A stretch of DNA of 64,000 nt. Source: Aureobasidium sp. EXF-3400 (lineage: Eukaryota; Ascomycota; Dothideomycetes; Dothideales; Saccotheciaceae). The notes beneath the pieces were generated by a model that was given only the letters and a program-made list of their open reading frames with translations, did not search any database and was not told the DNA's origin. Positions 56,169 to 64,000 of this stretch are shown here, one piece after another. The stretch lies in NCBI GenBank assembly GCA_024195585.1, contig SWBL01000086.1, positions 1-64,000 on the forward strand, read 5' to 3'. The position numbers and the translations under genes were made by a program. The first letter of the stretch is position 1; each line of letters starts with the position of its first letter.

Positions 56169-56389
56169 ATGCAACTCTCTAATACTCTCCTCCTTGCCTT
56201 TGCAGCATCACTCGCAACGGTCAACGCCATGCCCATCCCTGAATGGTGCACTCCTGGAACAGCACCGAAGTGGTGCGTCGGTCGGTATCAACACTCAAAT
56301 CACCATCAGGAATCTCACTGACATGTTGCAAAGGTCGCTATGGGTCTTACCTGCTCTACCATGTTGGCGACAAAAAGGTCATCGCCTGA
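56169..56389 (+). CDS. Small secreted peptide (55 aa)
   Basis: Exon 1 56169-56280 and exon 2 56334-56389 join across a 53-nt intron (branch CACTGAC, donor GTCGGT, weaker than usual) to 55 residues. The first 20 (MQLSNTLLLAFAASLATVNA) form a classic signal peptide with an A-x-A-like cleavage site. The mature part is 35 residues, with two Cys eight residues apart and a final YLLYHVGDKKVIA. It is too short for family assignment. Candidates are a secreted effector-like peptide, a hormone-like peptide or a cell-wall peptide. Confidence 0.6.
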
Positions 56390-57558
56390 GAATATGACTT
56401 GAGTTTGGCACCTGCCTATTTGAGCTTCGTATCTGTCTATGACAATTTGCTCCGGAAGGATTGGACTCAAGAAGCGAGCGGGGCGCAGCTTCATTTACGG
56501 CCGTAAAGCGTAAGGAGTTCCACGTGGTGATAAACACGATGAAGATCTCGATTATGTGTATTGTATATTGGGAACTTGTCGAACATGGCTATATGGCCTG
56601 GCTTGCTCTCATGATCGTCGACGATCGCCGAGTTCAAAGCTCTTGTCTCGCAAGGCGTGGATGTACATCTAATTTCCATACATAAGTACCTTCCGAGTTA
56701 CCACATCTTATCTCATCACAATCCACGCTTTGTAGCTCGTTTATCGAGTTTAATTATCAAACGAAAACTAGTATACCTGACCTCGAACAGCTAAGAAGCT
56801 TTCGAGAGACTTATCTCGGCCAGGCTCAATATCATGCATGCACGGTTAATCTGACCAAGAAGAGAGGACTCTGTCCATTGACGCCTTCCTCACAAAAGCC
56901 TTTCCAATACTCCATGGCAAGGAATCCACAATATCAGCGGGACCAACTGATGAGATGCTTATAGAAATCTCATAAGTGCTTGACATAGGTGTATACAAAG
57001 TTTCAAGGCTTAGTGTCTGCCTCAGTGTCACAAAGAGTTAGATCCACCGCTGTGGAAGGGACGAAAAAAAGACTCTAGGTCTGCGCATCCAATGGATATA
57101 CCGAATTTGCCAGAGTGTATGTAGTAGTGCATTCGATCTTGTGATGTGCTTGAACATTTCAAGTATCTCGATATTAGGAGTGCATTAGGTCCTGCTGTCA
57201 AGTTCCGTGATATGAGAGGAGAACAAGATATTCCCATAGTTTATCTCCACGAGCCATGTCTGCGTCTACCTGTTTCTCCGCTGACAGACACACAGCGCGA
57301 TACAACAGATCATATAACGTCTTCTTTCTGAACACACAGCGAGCGTATGACTTTTTTCATGCCTCTACCGCATTATCAACAAGTGATAGTCCTCGTCTTC
57401 GAGAAAATACAGCCAAGCGTTGCAGTCAGCCAGAATCCACCGCCGCAGAACGTCCACTCCGCCGACAAAGCCCCGCAGCACCAACCAGCGTTTTGCCAAA
57501 AGTTTTCCACCACGCAAAACAAATAGTTTTCGACGATTAGTAACGGTGCAAAAGACGA
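56390..57558. other. Gene-poor intergenic region
   Basis: About 1.2 kb with no supported gene. The frames present lack coding character. It lies between the secreted-peptide gene and the tRNA-Glu. Confidence 0.45.
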
Positions 57559-57655
57559 TTCCGACACGGGGAATTGAACCCCGGCCTCCTCGGACCTAGT
57601 TGTTCTATTTGAACGGTTTGAGAGCGAGAAATCCTAGCCACTAGACCATATCGGA
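57559..57655 (-). tRNA. tRNA-Glu (CTC) with intron
   Basis: Minus strand, 97 nt. Acceptor TCCGATA pairs with TGTCGGA, the anticodon stem TCTCG pairs with CGAGG, and the T arm CGGGG-TTCAATT-CCCCG is complete. The anticodon loop CTCTCA carries CTC (glutamate) and is followed after position 37 by a 25-nt intron (AACCGTTCAAATAGAACAAC to TAGGT), the standard position for eukaryotic tRNA introns. The mature length is 72 nt, as expected for tRNA-Glu. Confidence 0.9.
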
Positions 57656-57938
57656 TGTTGTTGAAGCAGTGCCAGCTACTCTACCTCATATCCCTAGATC
57701 ATTTGGACGCCCAGTTCAATGCTTTGTTCTCTAGTCTGCTCGCCAGATTGACGAAGTCGCTAGAGCAACAAGCATCTCATCGCCCTATATCGACAGGCCT
57801 TCAAGTCAGAATTACGACAGTCTCGGCGGTCTGTATGACATGCCTCTTGATTCACCGACTTGACAGCCTGCCAGACACAAACATGCAGCGACTGAGAGCT
57901 TCTACATGGTACCTAGATAACGGCTAGCAGGGTCTGCC

Positions 57939-58088
57939 ATGTCGACACTCTTGCAAAGTCGATCCAACTTTCCACTTACTCCCAAGTCTCTCTCGAGCGT
58001 GACGACCTTATTCTCACCGGTGACTGAGACGAGAGAAAACAGAGGCAGTCCTCTTGGTGTCTTCTACGGCCGCGAGCTTCAACGATGA
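57939..58088 (+). CDS. Upstream small ORF (49 aa), unknown
   Basis: ATG at 57939 (MSTLLQSRSNFPLTPKSL) reads with coding character to TGA at 58086-58088. Its stop overlaps the ATG of the next frame in the sequence ATGA. The product is Ser/Thr-rich and ends GVFYGRELQR. It may be a separate peptide or the N-terminus of a gene whose frame was shifted by one base. Confidence 0.4.
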   Translation: MSTLLQSRSNFPLTPKSLSSVTTLFSPVTETRENRGSPLGVFYGRELQR

Positions 58089-58294
58089 CGTTGCTGAAGC
58101 GTTTTACTGTGCCTGAAACCATGGGTTCGTCTCTTGAAGATGTCGCTAAGACGCTTGAGGAGGTCACTTGGCGCAACTCTGCTGGCTGGAAGCCTACGAC
58201 TACATTTGCTAATGGAATGGGGATGACCAAGGACACTGGTGTTACTGTCGAAGAGGTCCACGTTGATATCGAGAAGAGAGCTGGTTTCCAGTAA
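58085..58294 (+). CDS. Small ORF (69 aa), unknown
   Basis: Starts at the ATG that overlaps the stop of the 49-residue ORF before it. The product (MTLLKRFTVPETMGSSLEDV... to EKRAGFQ) is soluble, acidic and probably helical, without signal peptide or known motif. Together with the upstream ORF it would make a ~118-residue protein if a one-base shift joined them. Confidence 0.45.
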   Translation: MTLLKRFTVPETMGSSLEDVAKTLEEVTWRNSAGWKPTTTFANGMGMTKDTGVTVEEVHVDIEKRAGFQ

Positions 58295-58527
58295 GGGGCC
58301 ACATAATCCAAGACGAATAGTACTTATTGTAATGTCAACTTGCTCTTCCAATCATGTCGTCTCTGAACGATCTGGCAAAAAGTCTGCAAGAGTCTGTGTC
58401 GGGTCGCAGGTAGACGACTCGACTGTACTGCAGCTTGTGTATTGGTTGAAGCAATCGTGGACATCTCTGTTGCATTTCTTTCGTAACTGATCCTCCTTGT
58501 CAGCCGTCCAGCAGCGACTTGTCCACT

Positions 58528-59298
58528 CTACTCAGGCACCTTGACACCCGTCACTCCCTCAAGAATGTTCAACAGCTTCTCCTGCGTCTCGACGTCCTTG
58601 GCCTCTTCCCTGAAGCTTCTCTGTTTCATCTGATAGTAATGACCAACCTCCCTCTTACCCGCCTCACCCTCTCCCGTACAAACCATAGCAAACGTCTCGA
58701 CCGCAGCATCCAAGTCATCCATTGCACTCGGACCTCCCATCTTCGTCTTGACCCATCCAGGATCCACACTCGCCGTAGGAATACCATAATGTCTGTTGAA
58801 CGCAAATGCAAACATAATGTTGTGCAACTTGCTATCCGCATACGCTTGCGAATCATTCCATTTCTGCTCTCCTCGCTTCTGCCATGTGATGTCGTCAAGC
58901 CCAGCATTTCCGTTCTGATGTAACCCGCTGGATACGAAGATCAAGCGTTTGGGTTTCGCCATCAGTGAGGCGAGCATGTACGGTGCTAGAGTGTTGACGG
59001 CAACTAGGCTCGGCAATCCGTCTTCGGTGCGGCGGAAGGGACCTAGGTACAGTCCTGCATTGTGCATCACGGCATCGTAGGGACCGTGTTTGTCCGCTTC
59101 TGCTGCAAAAGCCTTGATGCCGGAGAGAGTAGACAGGTCGCCGGTGATACAGGCGTGGGCAGAGGGACAGGCGGTCGTTGCATCGTTGGCGCGGGAGGCG
59201 TTGCGGGCGTGTAAAACGACTTGGTGGGATCGTGAGGAGAGTAGTTTTGCGGTGAGCAGGCCGAGGCCGTCGCTGGAGCCTGTGATAAGGATGCGCAT
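58528..59298 (-). CDS. Short-chain dehydrogenase/reductase
   Basis: Minus strand, intronless, 256 residues. Shows the classical SDR order: cofactor-binding TGSSDGLG (residues 6-13), ARN at 31-33, NAG (80-82), catalytic Ser in FVSSG (121-125), and Y153-A-D-S-K157. The length is typical. An Arg after the second beta strand favours NADPH. Substrate specificity cannot be read from the sequence; closest in look to fungal WW-domain-oxidoreductase/retinol-dehydrogenase-like SDRs. The sequence between SSG and YADSK contains an Asp/Trp-rich insertion common in that group. Confidence 0.9.
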   Translation of the reverse strand: MRILITGSSDGLGLLTAKLLSSRSHQVVLHARNASRANDATTACPSAHACITGDLSTLSGIKAFAAEADKHGPYDAVMHNAGLYLGPFRRTEDGLPSLVAVNTLAPYMLASLMAKPKRLIFVSSGLHQNGNAGLDDITWQKRGEQKWNDSQAYADSKLHNIMFAFAFNRHYGIPTASVDPGWVKTKMGGPSAMDDLDAAVETFAMVCTGEGEAGKREVGHYYQMKQRSFREEAKDVETQEKLLNILEGVTGVKVPE

Positions 59299-60002
59299 CT
59301 CTGAGAAGGTATGGGGAATGGTTGATAGGGATGGTGCGTATGCTGCTTGGTATGTGAAGGCAGCTCCTTCCTACGTAACCATCGAGGTGTTTTTCAACAC
59401 GTCATTGTTTTGGTCAGAAGTGTTGGCCAGACTTGAGAACTCGAGCTTCTTGCCTCTCTCTCTCGTCTGTTCATTACAACCCTTATCTTGATGATGATTT
59501 TGCTTCAAGCCATCTTCATAGCGAACTGTCTTACAAGAAAATGAGTCTCGGATATGCCTCGTGCTGTTCAAATCAACAAGGACCTGACGATGTTACAGTA
59601 CGATGAGGCGTCCCCGGGCGCAATCTCAGCCAGCCGATGCCCCTGTCTCTACGCCCAAGGCCCCTCGGCCACTGTGTGAACAAGACAGACAAAGCTGGCC
59701 ATGTCTATTCATACTCACGTCCATCTGCTCAGCCACCGAGCCCATAGGTTCCTCTTGAGTCGTCCTGGCCTTTCGCGATATTACTAGCCCGAAAATCAGG
59801 GCATCTTGCTGATTTATCCGCGACCCCGCACACCTCCCTGATCTCGAAGGTCTGATCAGCACTGCAGCGCTCGTATTGATGTTGCTTCCTTCGACGTGGC
59901 ATTCGATCAACGCAGCACCCAAAGCTTGACGGATGAATCTGCAACTACATAAGTGTTACATCCAACATGATGTAAGGTAGGTGCTCCATCACAGTTTTTA
60001 AC
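59299..60002. other. Intergenic sequence, no gene seen
   Basis: Divergent region between the dehydrogenase start and the GH79-like relic. Minus-strand frames near 59626-59944 do not look coding. Confidence 0.45.
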
Positions 60003-61103
60003 ATGGTCAAGTCATCACGTATCTGCTTCCTCTTAGCACTTGCTGTCGCTGTAAGCGCTACGGAGGTGCTTGTGCCGAAGCATCTTCCTACCCGTAAGCT
60101 CCTGTGCGATGCCTACGCATACTCTCTTGAACCTGTGTGGACACAGAACTACATCTCTTCCAACTTGACTCGCAACCTCATAAGTCTCATTGCAGACATC
60201 ACTGGCAAGCCTCCATCATTTCGTATAGGAGGAACCACTGGCAACCATACTACCACCCTGGGCTGAACGTTTCGGCTGTGGCACTACCAAACACGACTGT
60301 CCAAAAAACACTTTCAAGATCAGTAAGGCATGATTCGAGCAATGTAGCGGTTACTTCCATGGAGGAACAGACTTCCTGTACACACTCAATCTCAGAGACA
60401 ACTCAAGCGCCTGGGAAAACGCCGTTCAGGAAGCTGCTGCAGCTTGCAGCGTTCTCGGCGACAAGCTCAAGCTCTTCGGAATAGGCAATGAAATTGACCA
60501 CTTCATCAACAAGGGCTGGTTTATTTCCACCTCGGTACCAATGCTGAATACTCCAATCCTGTTCCTTTACCGTATGAACACAAGAATGAAAGCCTGCAAG
60601 CAGGCATCCAGAGTCTTTCCTACGGCCGCTATTTCATGGCGCATGTCCTTGCCTCTGACAAACAGCAACGAATCGCTCAAATACCTTCTGCAAACATATC
60701 TGACTTCAGCGGATATGCCATCTACGCATTTGGCACTCGTCATCACGAACAACTCGACAAAATCGTCTTGATCGATCTGCAAATCTGGAACGGCACACAG
60801 GGTCTTTCCAACCCTTCCACGCTCAGTACCACTGACTCGTTGTATCACTCTTCGGGCCAACGTCCCGTCCGAAAGGTCTCCATGACCACGTGCTGGCTCA
60901 CAGGCACTCGCCTCGGAGTCATCCGTCTCCAGACCCCGGGAACAAATGCAAAGAGCGAGATCAGCGTTTTTGGCCTTGGTTTTGACCCACAGACTGGAGT
61001 GCAGATTGGTGCGCTCAGAATGGAGGAGATTGTTGTAGGCGGAGATGGCCGAATATGTCTCAAGATGCAAGCCGCCGAGGCTGTGCTACTGTACAGAAGA
61101 TAG
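60003..61103 (+). pseudogene. GH79-like glycoside hydrolase relic
   Basis: Starts with a signal peptide (MVKSSRICFLLALAVAVSAT) and the GH79 N-terminal pattern AYSLEPVWTQNYIS and FRIGGTTGNHT, then stops near 60264. Coding continues in a second frame (LNVSAVALPNTTVQKT) and, after another shift and a TAG near 60337, a third (HGGTDFLYTLNLRDN to GIGNEIDHFINKGW, holding the NE catalytic-acid pair). It then jumps directly to HLGTNAEYSNPVPLPYEHKN and the C-terminal beta domain ending at 61103. The middle of the barrel, with the nucleophile, is missing. So the gene has at least two frameshifts, one stop and an internal deletion. GH79 enzymes are beta-glucuronidases/heparanase-like. Confidence 0.75.
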
Positions 61104-62519
61104 GCCGTCGGCCAGACTTGTCACTCTTCATGACTAGATGTAGTCTTTGATCAGGCCCAACTCGGCCCAGGATCTGTATTTGTGCTTTTTCCTGCAATTT
61201 GGCCGAGATTCTCGAGTCGCGGAAAAGTGGTATGTTGATCTGGGCTTGGCGCTCCTTGTTGGAGCGATATTTGAAAGACTTCCCCGAGACCTCTCGGTAG
61301 GTTAACAGATGAAACCATATCGCTCGTAGCGAGTTCAGTATCTTGGTTCTGCGATCTACACGTACCGGACCGAGGCAGGCAGGTGCAACAGAAGACGAAG
61401 GTTCGAGGGGTTGCGTGTTTCAAGAATTTTCGTTGGTGACGGTCGTGCACGGGTCCGAGACTGACACCTGTCGCGCCGAGTCATGAAAATTCGACAGTGA
61501 CAGCTTTGGCTTTTTTCTTCTTCTGTCAAGAGGCCCGATCGAGCTCTACGCACGACGAACAATCAAGTTGGGCTTCCATTCAAGCGTAGCTACTCGTTGA
61601 ACTGACTTGGCATATCCTTCCAGCGTCGACTAGCGAAATCGCGTTGTCCTTGAGATTTGCTCTGTCTCGGAAGCAGCACCGCAATCAATTTGTACACCCA
61701 GGGCACGTAAACTTTGACTCGTCGCGATGACAATTACGGTATTCCTAGATTGGCTTTCCTTGGCCTGTCTTTCCACGTTGCCGATCAGCGTCCTTCGCTT
61801 CTTTCGAGGCGTCCTCCCTGCATCGAATGCGTCGCTGGACTCGGTTGTCGGGACTCATTGAAAGTGTTATATCTCCACACTTTCGATGCTGCATGCTATA
61901 TGCAGTCAATTTTCTCATATCGTATGTCAAATGGCATCGAAGTCAATGATGAACTGCAGACAGAATCGATCATCCATGTTCTCCCGTCCCAGAGTTCATC
62001 GACCCTTTGCAACACGGACCCGCGGCGAAAGAAGTAGATTGCGTAGAGAAGCACAGGCGATGGCCCGGTCTAAGTGTTCGAACATCATCGCCCAATCCAG
62101 TCTTGCTGATCCCTCACCAACTTTCTAACCTCAAAACAAACAGCCGCTCCACGCGGGAGTTCTGGTTTTGGCCCACTCTGACTCGGCATCGTTTTCCTTC
62201 TTAGACCCTGCTTACGCCTAGCTGCGACGATCCATGTTCGCCTTGCTCTACAATACGCCTGAGTCACTTTCGACCGGCGAGAGCTTAGCAATTAGGCATC
62301 TCATATAGTAGGTCTCGCCTTGCCTCCTTGTATCCTGCTTTCTTGCTTTCTTGTTCTTTTCTTTTTGACGTTCCTTTACTCTCTTTTTCTTTTACCTTTC
62401 TCCACTTGCTATTATCATGTCGAATTGACCACATACTCTATCTCTTGCAAAACTACATTCCCCACGTTTAATACGTATCTCCTACACCGAAAGAGTCGAC
62501 TGCATATGTGAAAGCAAAA
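61104..62519. other. Intergenic sequence of 1.4 kb
   Basis: No gene, RNA gene or repeat recognised. The last ~200 bases are T/C-rich, like fungal promoters and leaders. Confidence 0.45.
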
Positions 62520-63991
62520 ATGACAGACGACCGAAGCCACCAGATTCTTGGCGTGGCTATTGCTTTCTTGATCCCCACTGCTATATCAACTGTACTGCGT
62601 GTTTACACTAGGTTTGTCCCGCTACTCTACTGCCTTGTTGCACTGACAATGTATTGATATGCTCCCCATACAGAACAAAGATTCTTCGTAGCCAGGCTGG
62701 ACGCGATGATGTTGGTATGGTGGTTGCTTTTGCGCTATATCTCATATATCTCGTCTGCCAACTCTCGGGTGTCGCACATGGCAGTGGCAAGAAGAGGTAT
62801 CTATTGGATGATCATACCGCTCAAACAGGCCTGATGGTCGGTCGCATATCTTTCTGCATCATCAATCAATCAAGTATACTGACGTTCCATTTCAATAGTA
62901 CTGGTTCTTCTGCGAAGTCTCGTACACGCTCGCGACCGCAGCGCTCAAAATCAGCATCGGCCTTTTCTTGCTTCGTATCGCCGTCGACCGCACTCACATC
63001 TGGATCATCCGCACCATTATGATCTGCAACGTCATCTTCGCCGTTCCTTACTGTCTTCTCATTACCTTCCAATGCAAACCCGTTCACTTCTGGTGGGACC
63101 TCAACCCCGATCATCATGGCAAGTGTATCTCTCCGAAAGTCATCGTTATCAACACGTACATCATTTCGGTGCTCAATTCCGTGGCCGATTGGACGTTTGG
63201 TATCTTGCCCTTCTTTATTGTCAGGAAGTTGCAGATGAAACGCCAGACCAAGGTCATGGTTGCGAGTATCTTGGGATTTGCTGCTCTGTAAGTTGTTGTT
63301 TCTCCTTGACCACCTTCGATCTAGGGGATGCAAGCAGTCAAGCTAATTCGAGATTCAACGAAACAGAGGCAGCACAGCAACAATCGTCCGCACCCCTTTC
63401 GTCCACACTCTCGCAGACTTCAAAGGCGAATTCCTGTACAACAACGCCGACGTCGCCATCTGGACAACCGTCGAACTCGGTATCGGTTGCACGGCTGCGA
63501 ACGCCGCTTGTTTGCGTCCCTTACTGTCTCGCTTCCGCTCTCACTTTGGCGTTCCTTCCACCCAAACTGGCAGCAGACATCTGGGAGGTACAATCAGCAG
63601 AGGAGGAGGTGGAAAGAGGAGTAAGAGAAGCGACTTGGATGATCAGACATTGGTCACGCTGGATGAGTTAAGAGCCGGAGGTCAAGATGGAGGCAAAACT
63701 GAGGTTGTGATTGCAGGAGGCTATGCGCATGATGTGCCGCCTATGCCGTCGCCGGGACTCGCGGGCGCGTGGAAGACTAGAGAGGTCGTGCAGAGTGTGG
63801 AGATCAGGACGAGTTTGAGTGAGGGCAGTGAGGGAGAAAGTGGCAAGGAAGAGGATGAGAGACGGATAAATGGGTCAAGGAGTGCCATTGGTGGTGGGAG
63901 CAGGCCTGCACTGAGAGGTAGACAGGATACTATCAGTGAGGATGGGGGGCAGGAAGGAAGGAAGGCTACGCAGCCGTATGAGCGGTTATGA
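62520..63991 (+). CDS. Rhodopsin-like (Pth11/SAT4-type) seven-span membrane protein
   Basis: Exons 62520-62611, 62674-62836, 62899-63287 and 63367-63991 join in phase to 422 residues. Membrane segments follow the family order: GVAIAFLIPTAISTVLRVYT, GRDDVGMVVAFALYLIYLV, YWFFCEVSYTLATAALKISIG with FLLRIAV, WIIRTIMICNVIFAVPYC, the CKPVHFWWDL loop, SVADWTFGILPFFIV and WTTVELGIGCTAANAACL. The Arg-Asp-Asp after helix 2 and WWDL loop are hallmarks of the fungal rhodopsin-like domain. There is no N-terminal CFEM domain. The C-terminal ~150 residues are a Gly/Ser/Arg-rich cytosolic tail. Likely plasma-membrane sensor or receptor; the ligand is unknown. The gene ends nine bases before the window does. 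Confidence 0.9.
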
Positions 63992-64000
63992 TAATTACAG

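Noticed and set aside
45813..59298. A secondary-metabolite cluster made of the FAD monooxygenase, UstYa-like protein and dehydrogenase.
   Set aside because: No polyketide, peptide or terpene synthase, prenyltransferase or precursor peptide is visible, and broken F-box/LRR genes and an HPP gene lie between them.
1..64000. CRISPR array, bacterial operon or phage features.
   Set aside because: Introns, eukaryotic tRNA intron and fungal families show nuclear fungal DNA; no regularly spaced identical repeats are present.

Overview
The window looks like nuclear DNA of a filamentous ascomycete (Pezizomycotina; a Dothideomycete is my guess, with low confidence). The signs are short introns of about 47-63 nt with GTAAGT-like donors and CTGAC/CTAAC branch points, pyrimidine-rich 5' leaders before many start codons, eukaryotic tRNA genes (one with an intron after position 37), and fungal-only families: UstYa/DUF3328, a rhodopsin-like Pth11-type membrane receptor, a Clr2-like domain and 2EXR/F-box-like proteins. 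Most gene models below were rebuilt by hand by joining reading frames at splice sites; where the joined length is divisible by three and the frame is kept, I say so.

Layout. 0.8-9.5 kb: an F-box-like gene, an HExxH (zincin-like) protein, a Clr2-like protein and three unrecognised genes. 9.7-15.9 kb: a possible broken minus-strand gene, a C2H2 protein with six SUMO-consensus motifs, unknown genes, two decayed coding regions, and a three-finger C2H2 gene. 16.2-21.0 kb: a tandem array of four paralogues with a lysine-rich tail followed by a 2EXR/F-box-like domain. 21.2-28.2 kb: a small membrane protein, three degenerate tandem ~200-bp repeats, a tRNA-Val, then about 4 kb that is gene-poor with short repeats. 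28.2-33.4 kb: another 2EXR-like gene (start codon split by an intron), a tandem-duplicated non-coding stretch, an unknown minus-strand gene and two small genes. 34.2-43.3 kb: minus-strand F-box/LRR block with one stub and four large genes. 43.6-48.7 kb: a FAR1-type DNA-binding protein divergent from a ten-exon FAD monooxygenase with a membrane-spanning C-terminal half. 49.2-53.0 kb: two adjacent F-box/LRR-like paralogues, each broken by one lesion. 53.3-64.0 kb: UstYa-like gene, HPP-family membrane protein, a small secreted peptide, tRNA-Glu, two overlapping small ORFs, a short-chain dehydrogenase, a decayed GH79 glycosidase and a rhodopsin-like membrane receptor.

How the genes relate. The strongest theme is the density of F-box-like, 2EXR-like and F-box/LRR genes (about 13 in 64 kb), many in tandem and several broken, as expected of a birth-and-death family in an accessory region. 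In other fungi F-box proteins feed targets to SCF ubiquitin ligases, but the targets here are unknown. The FAD monooxygenase, UstYa-like protein and dehydrogenase are enzymes often seen in secondary metabolism, but they are spread over about 13 kb with broken genes between them and no core synthase in view, so I do not call them a cluster.
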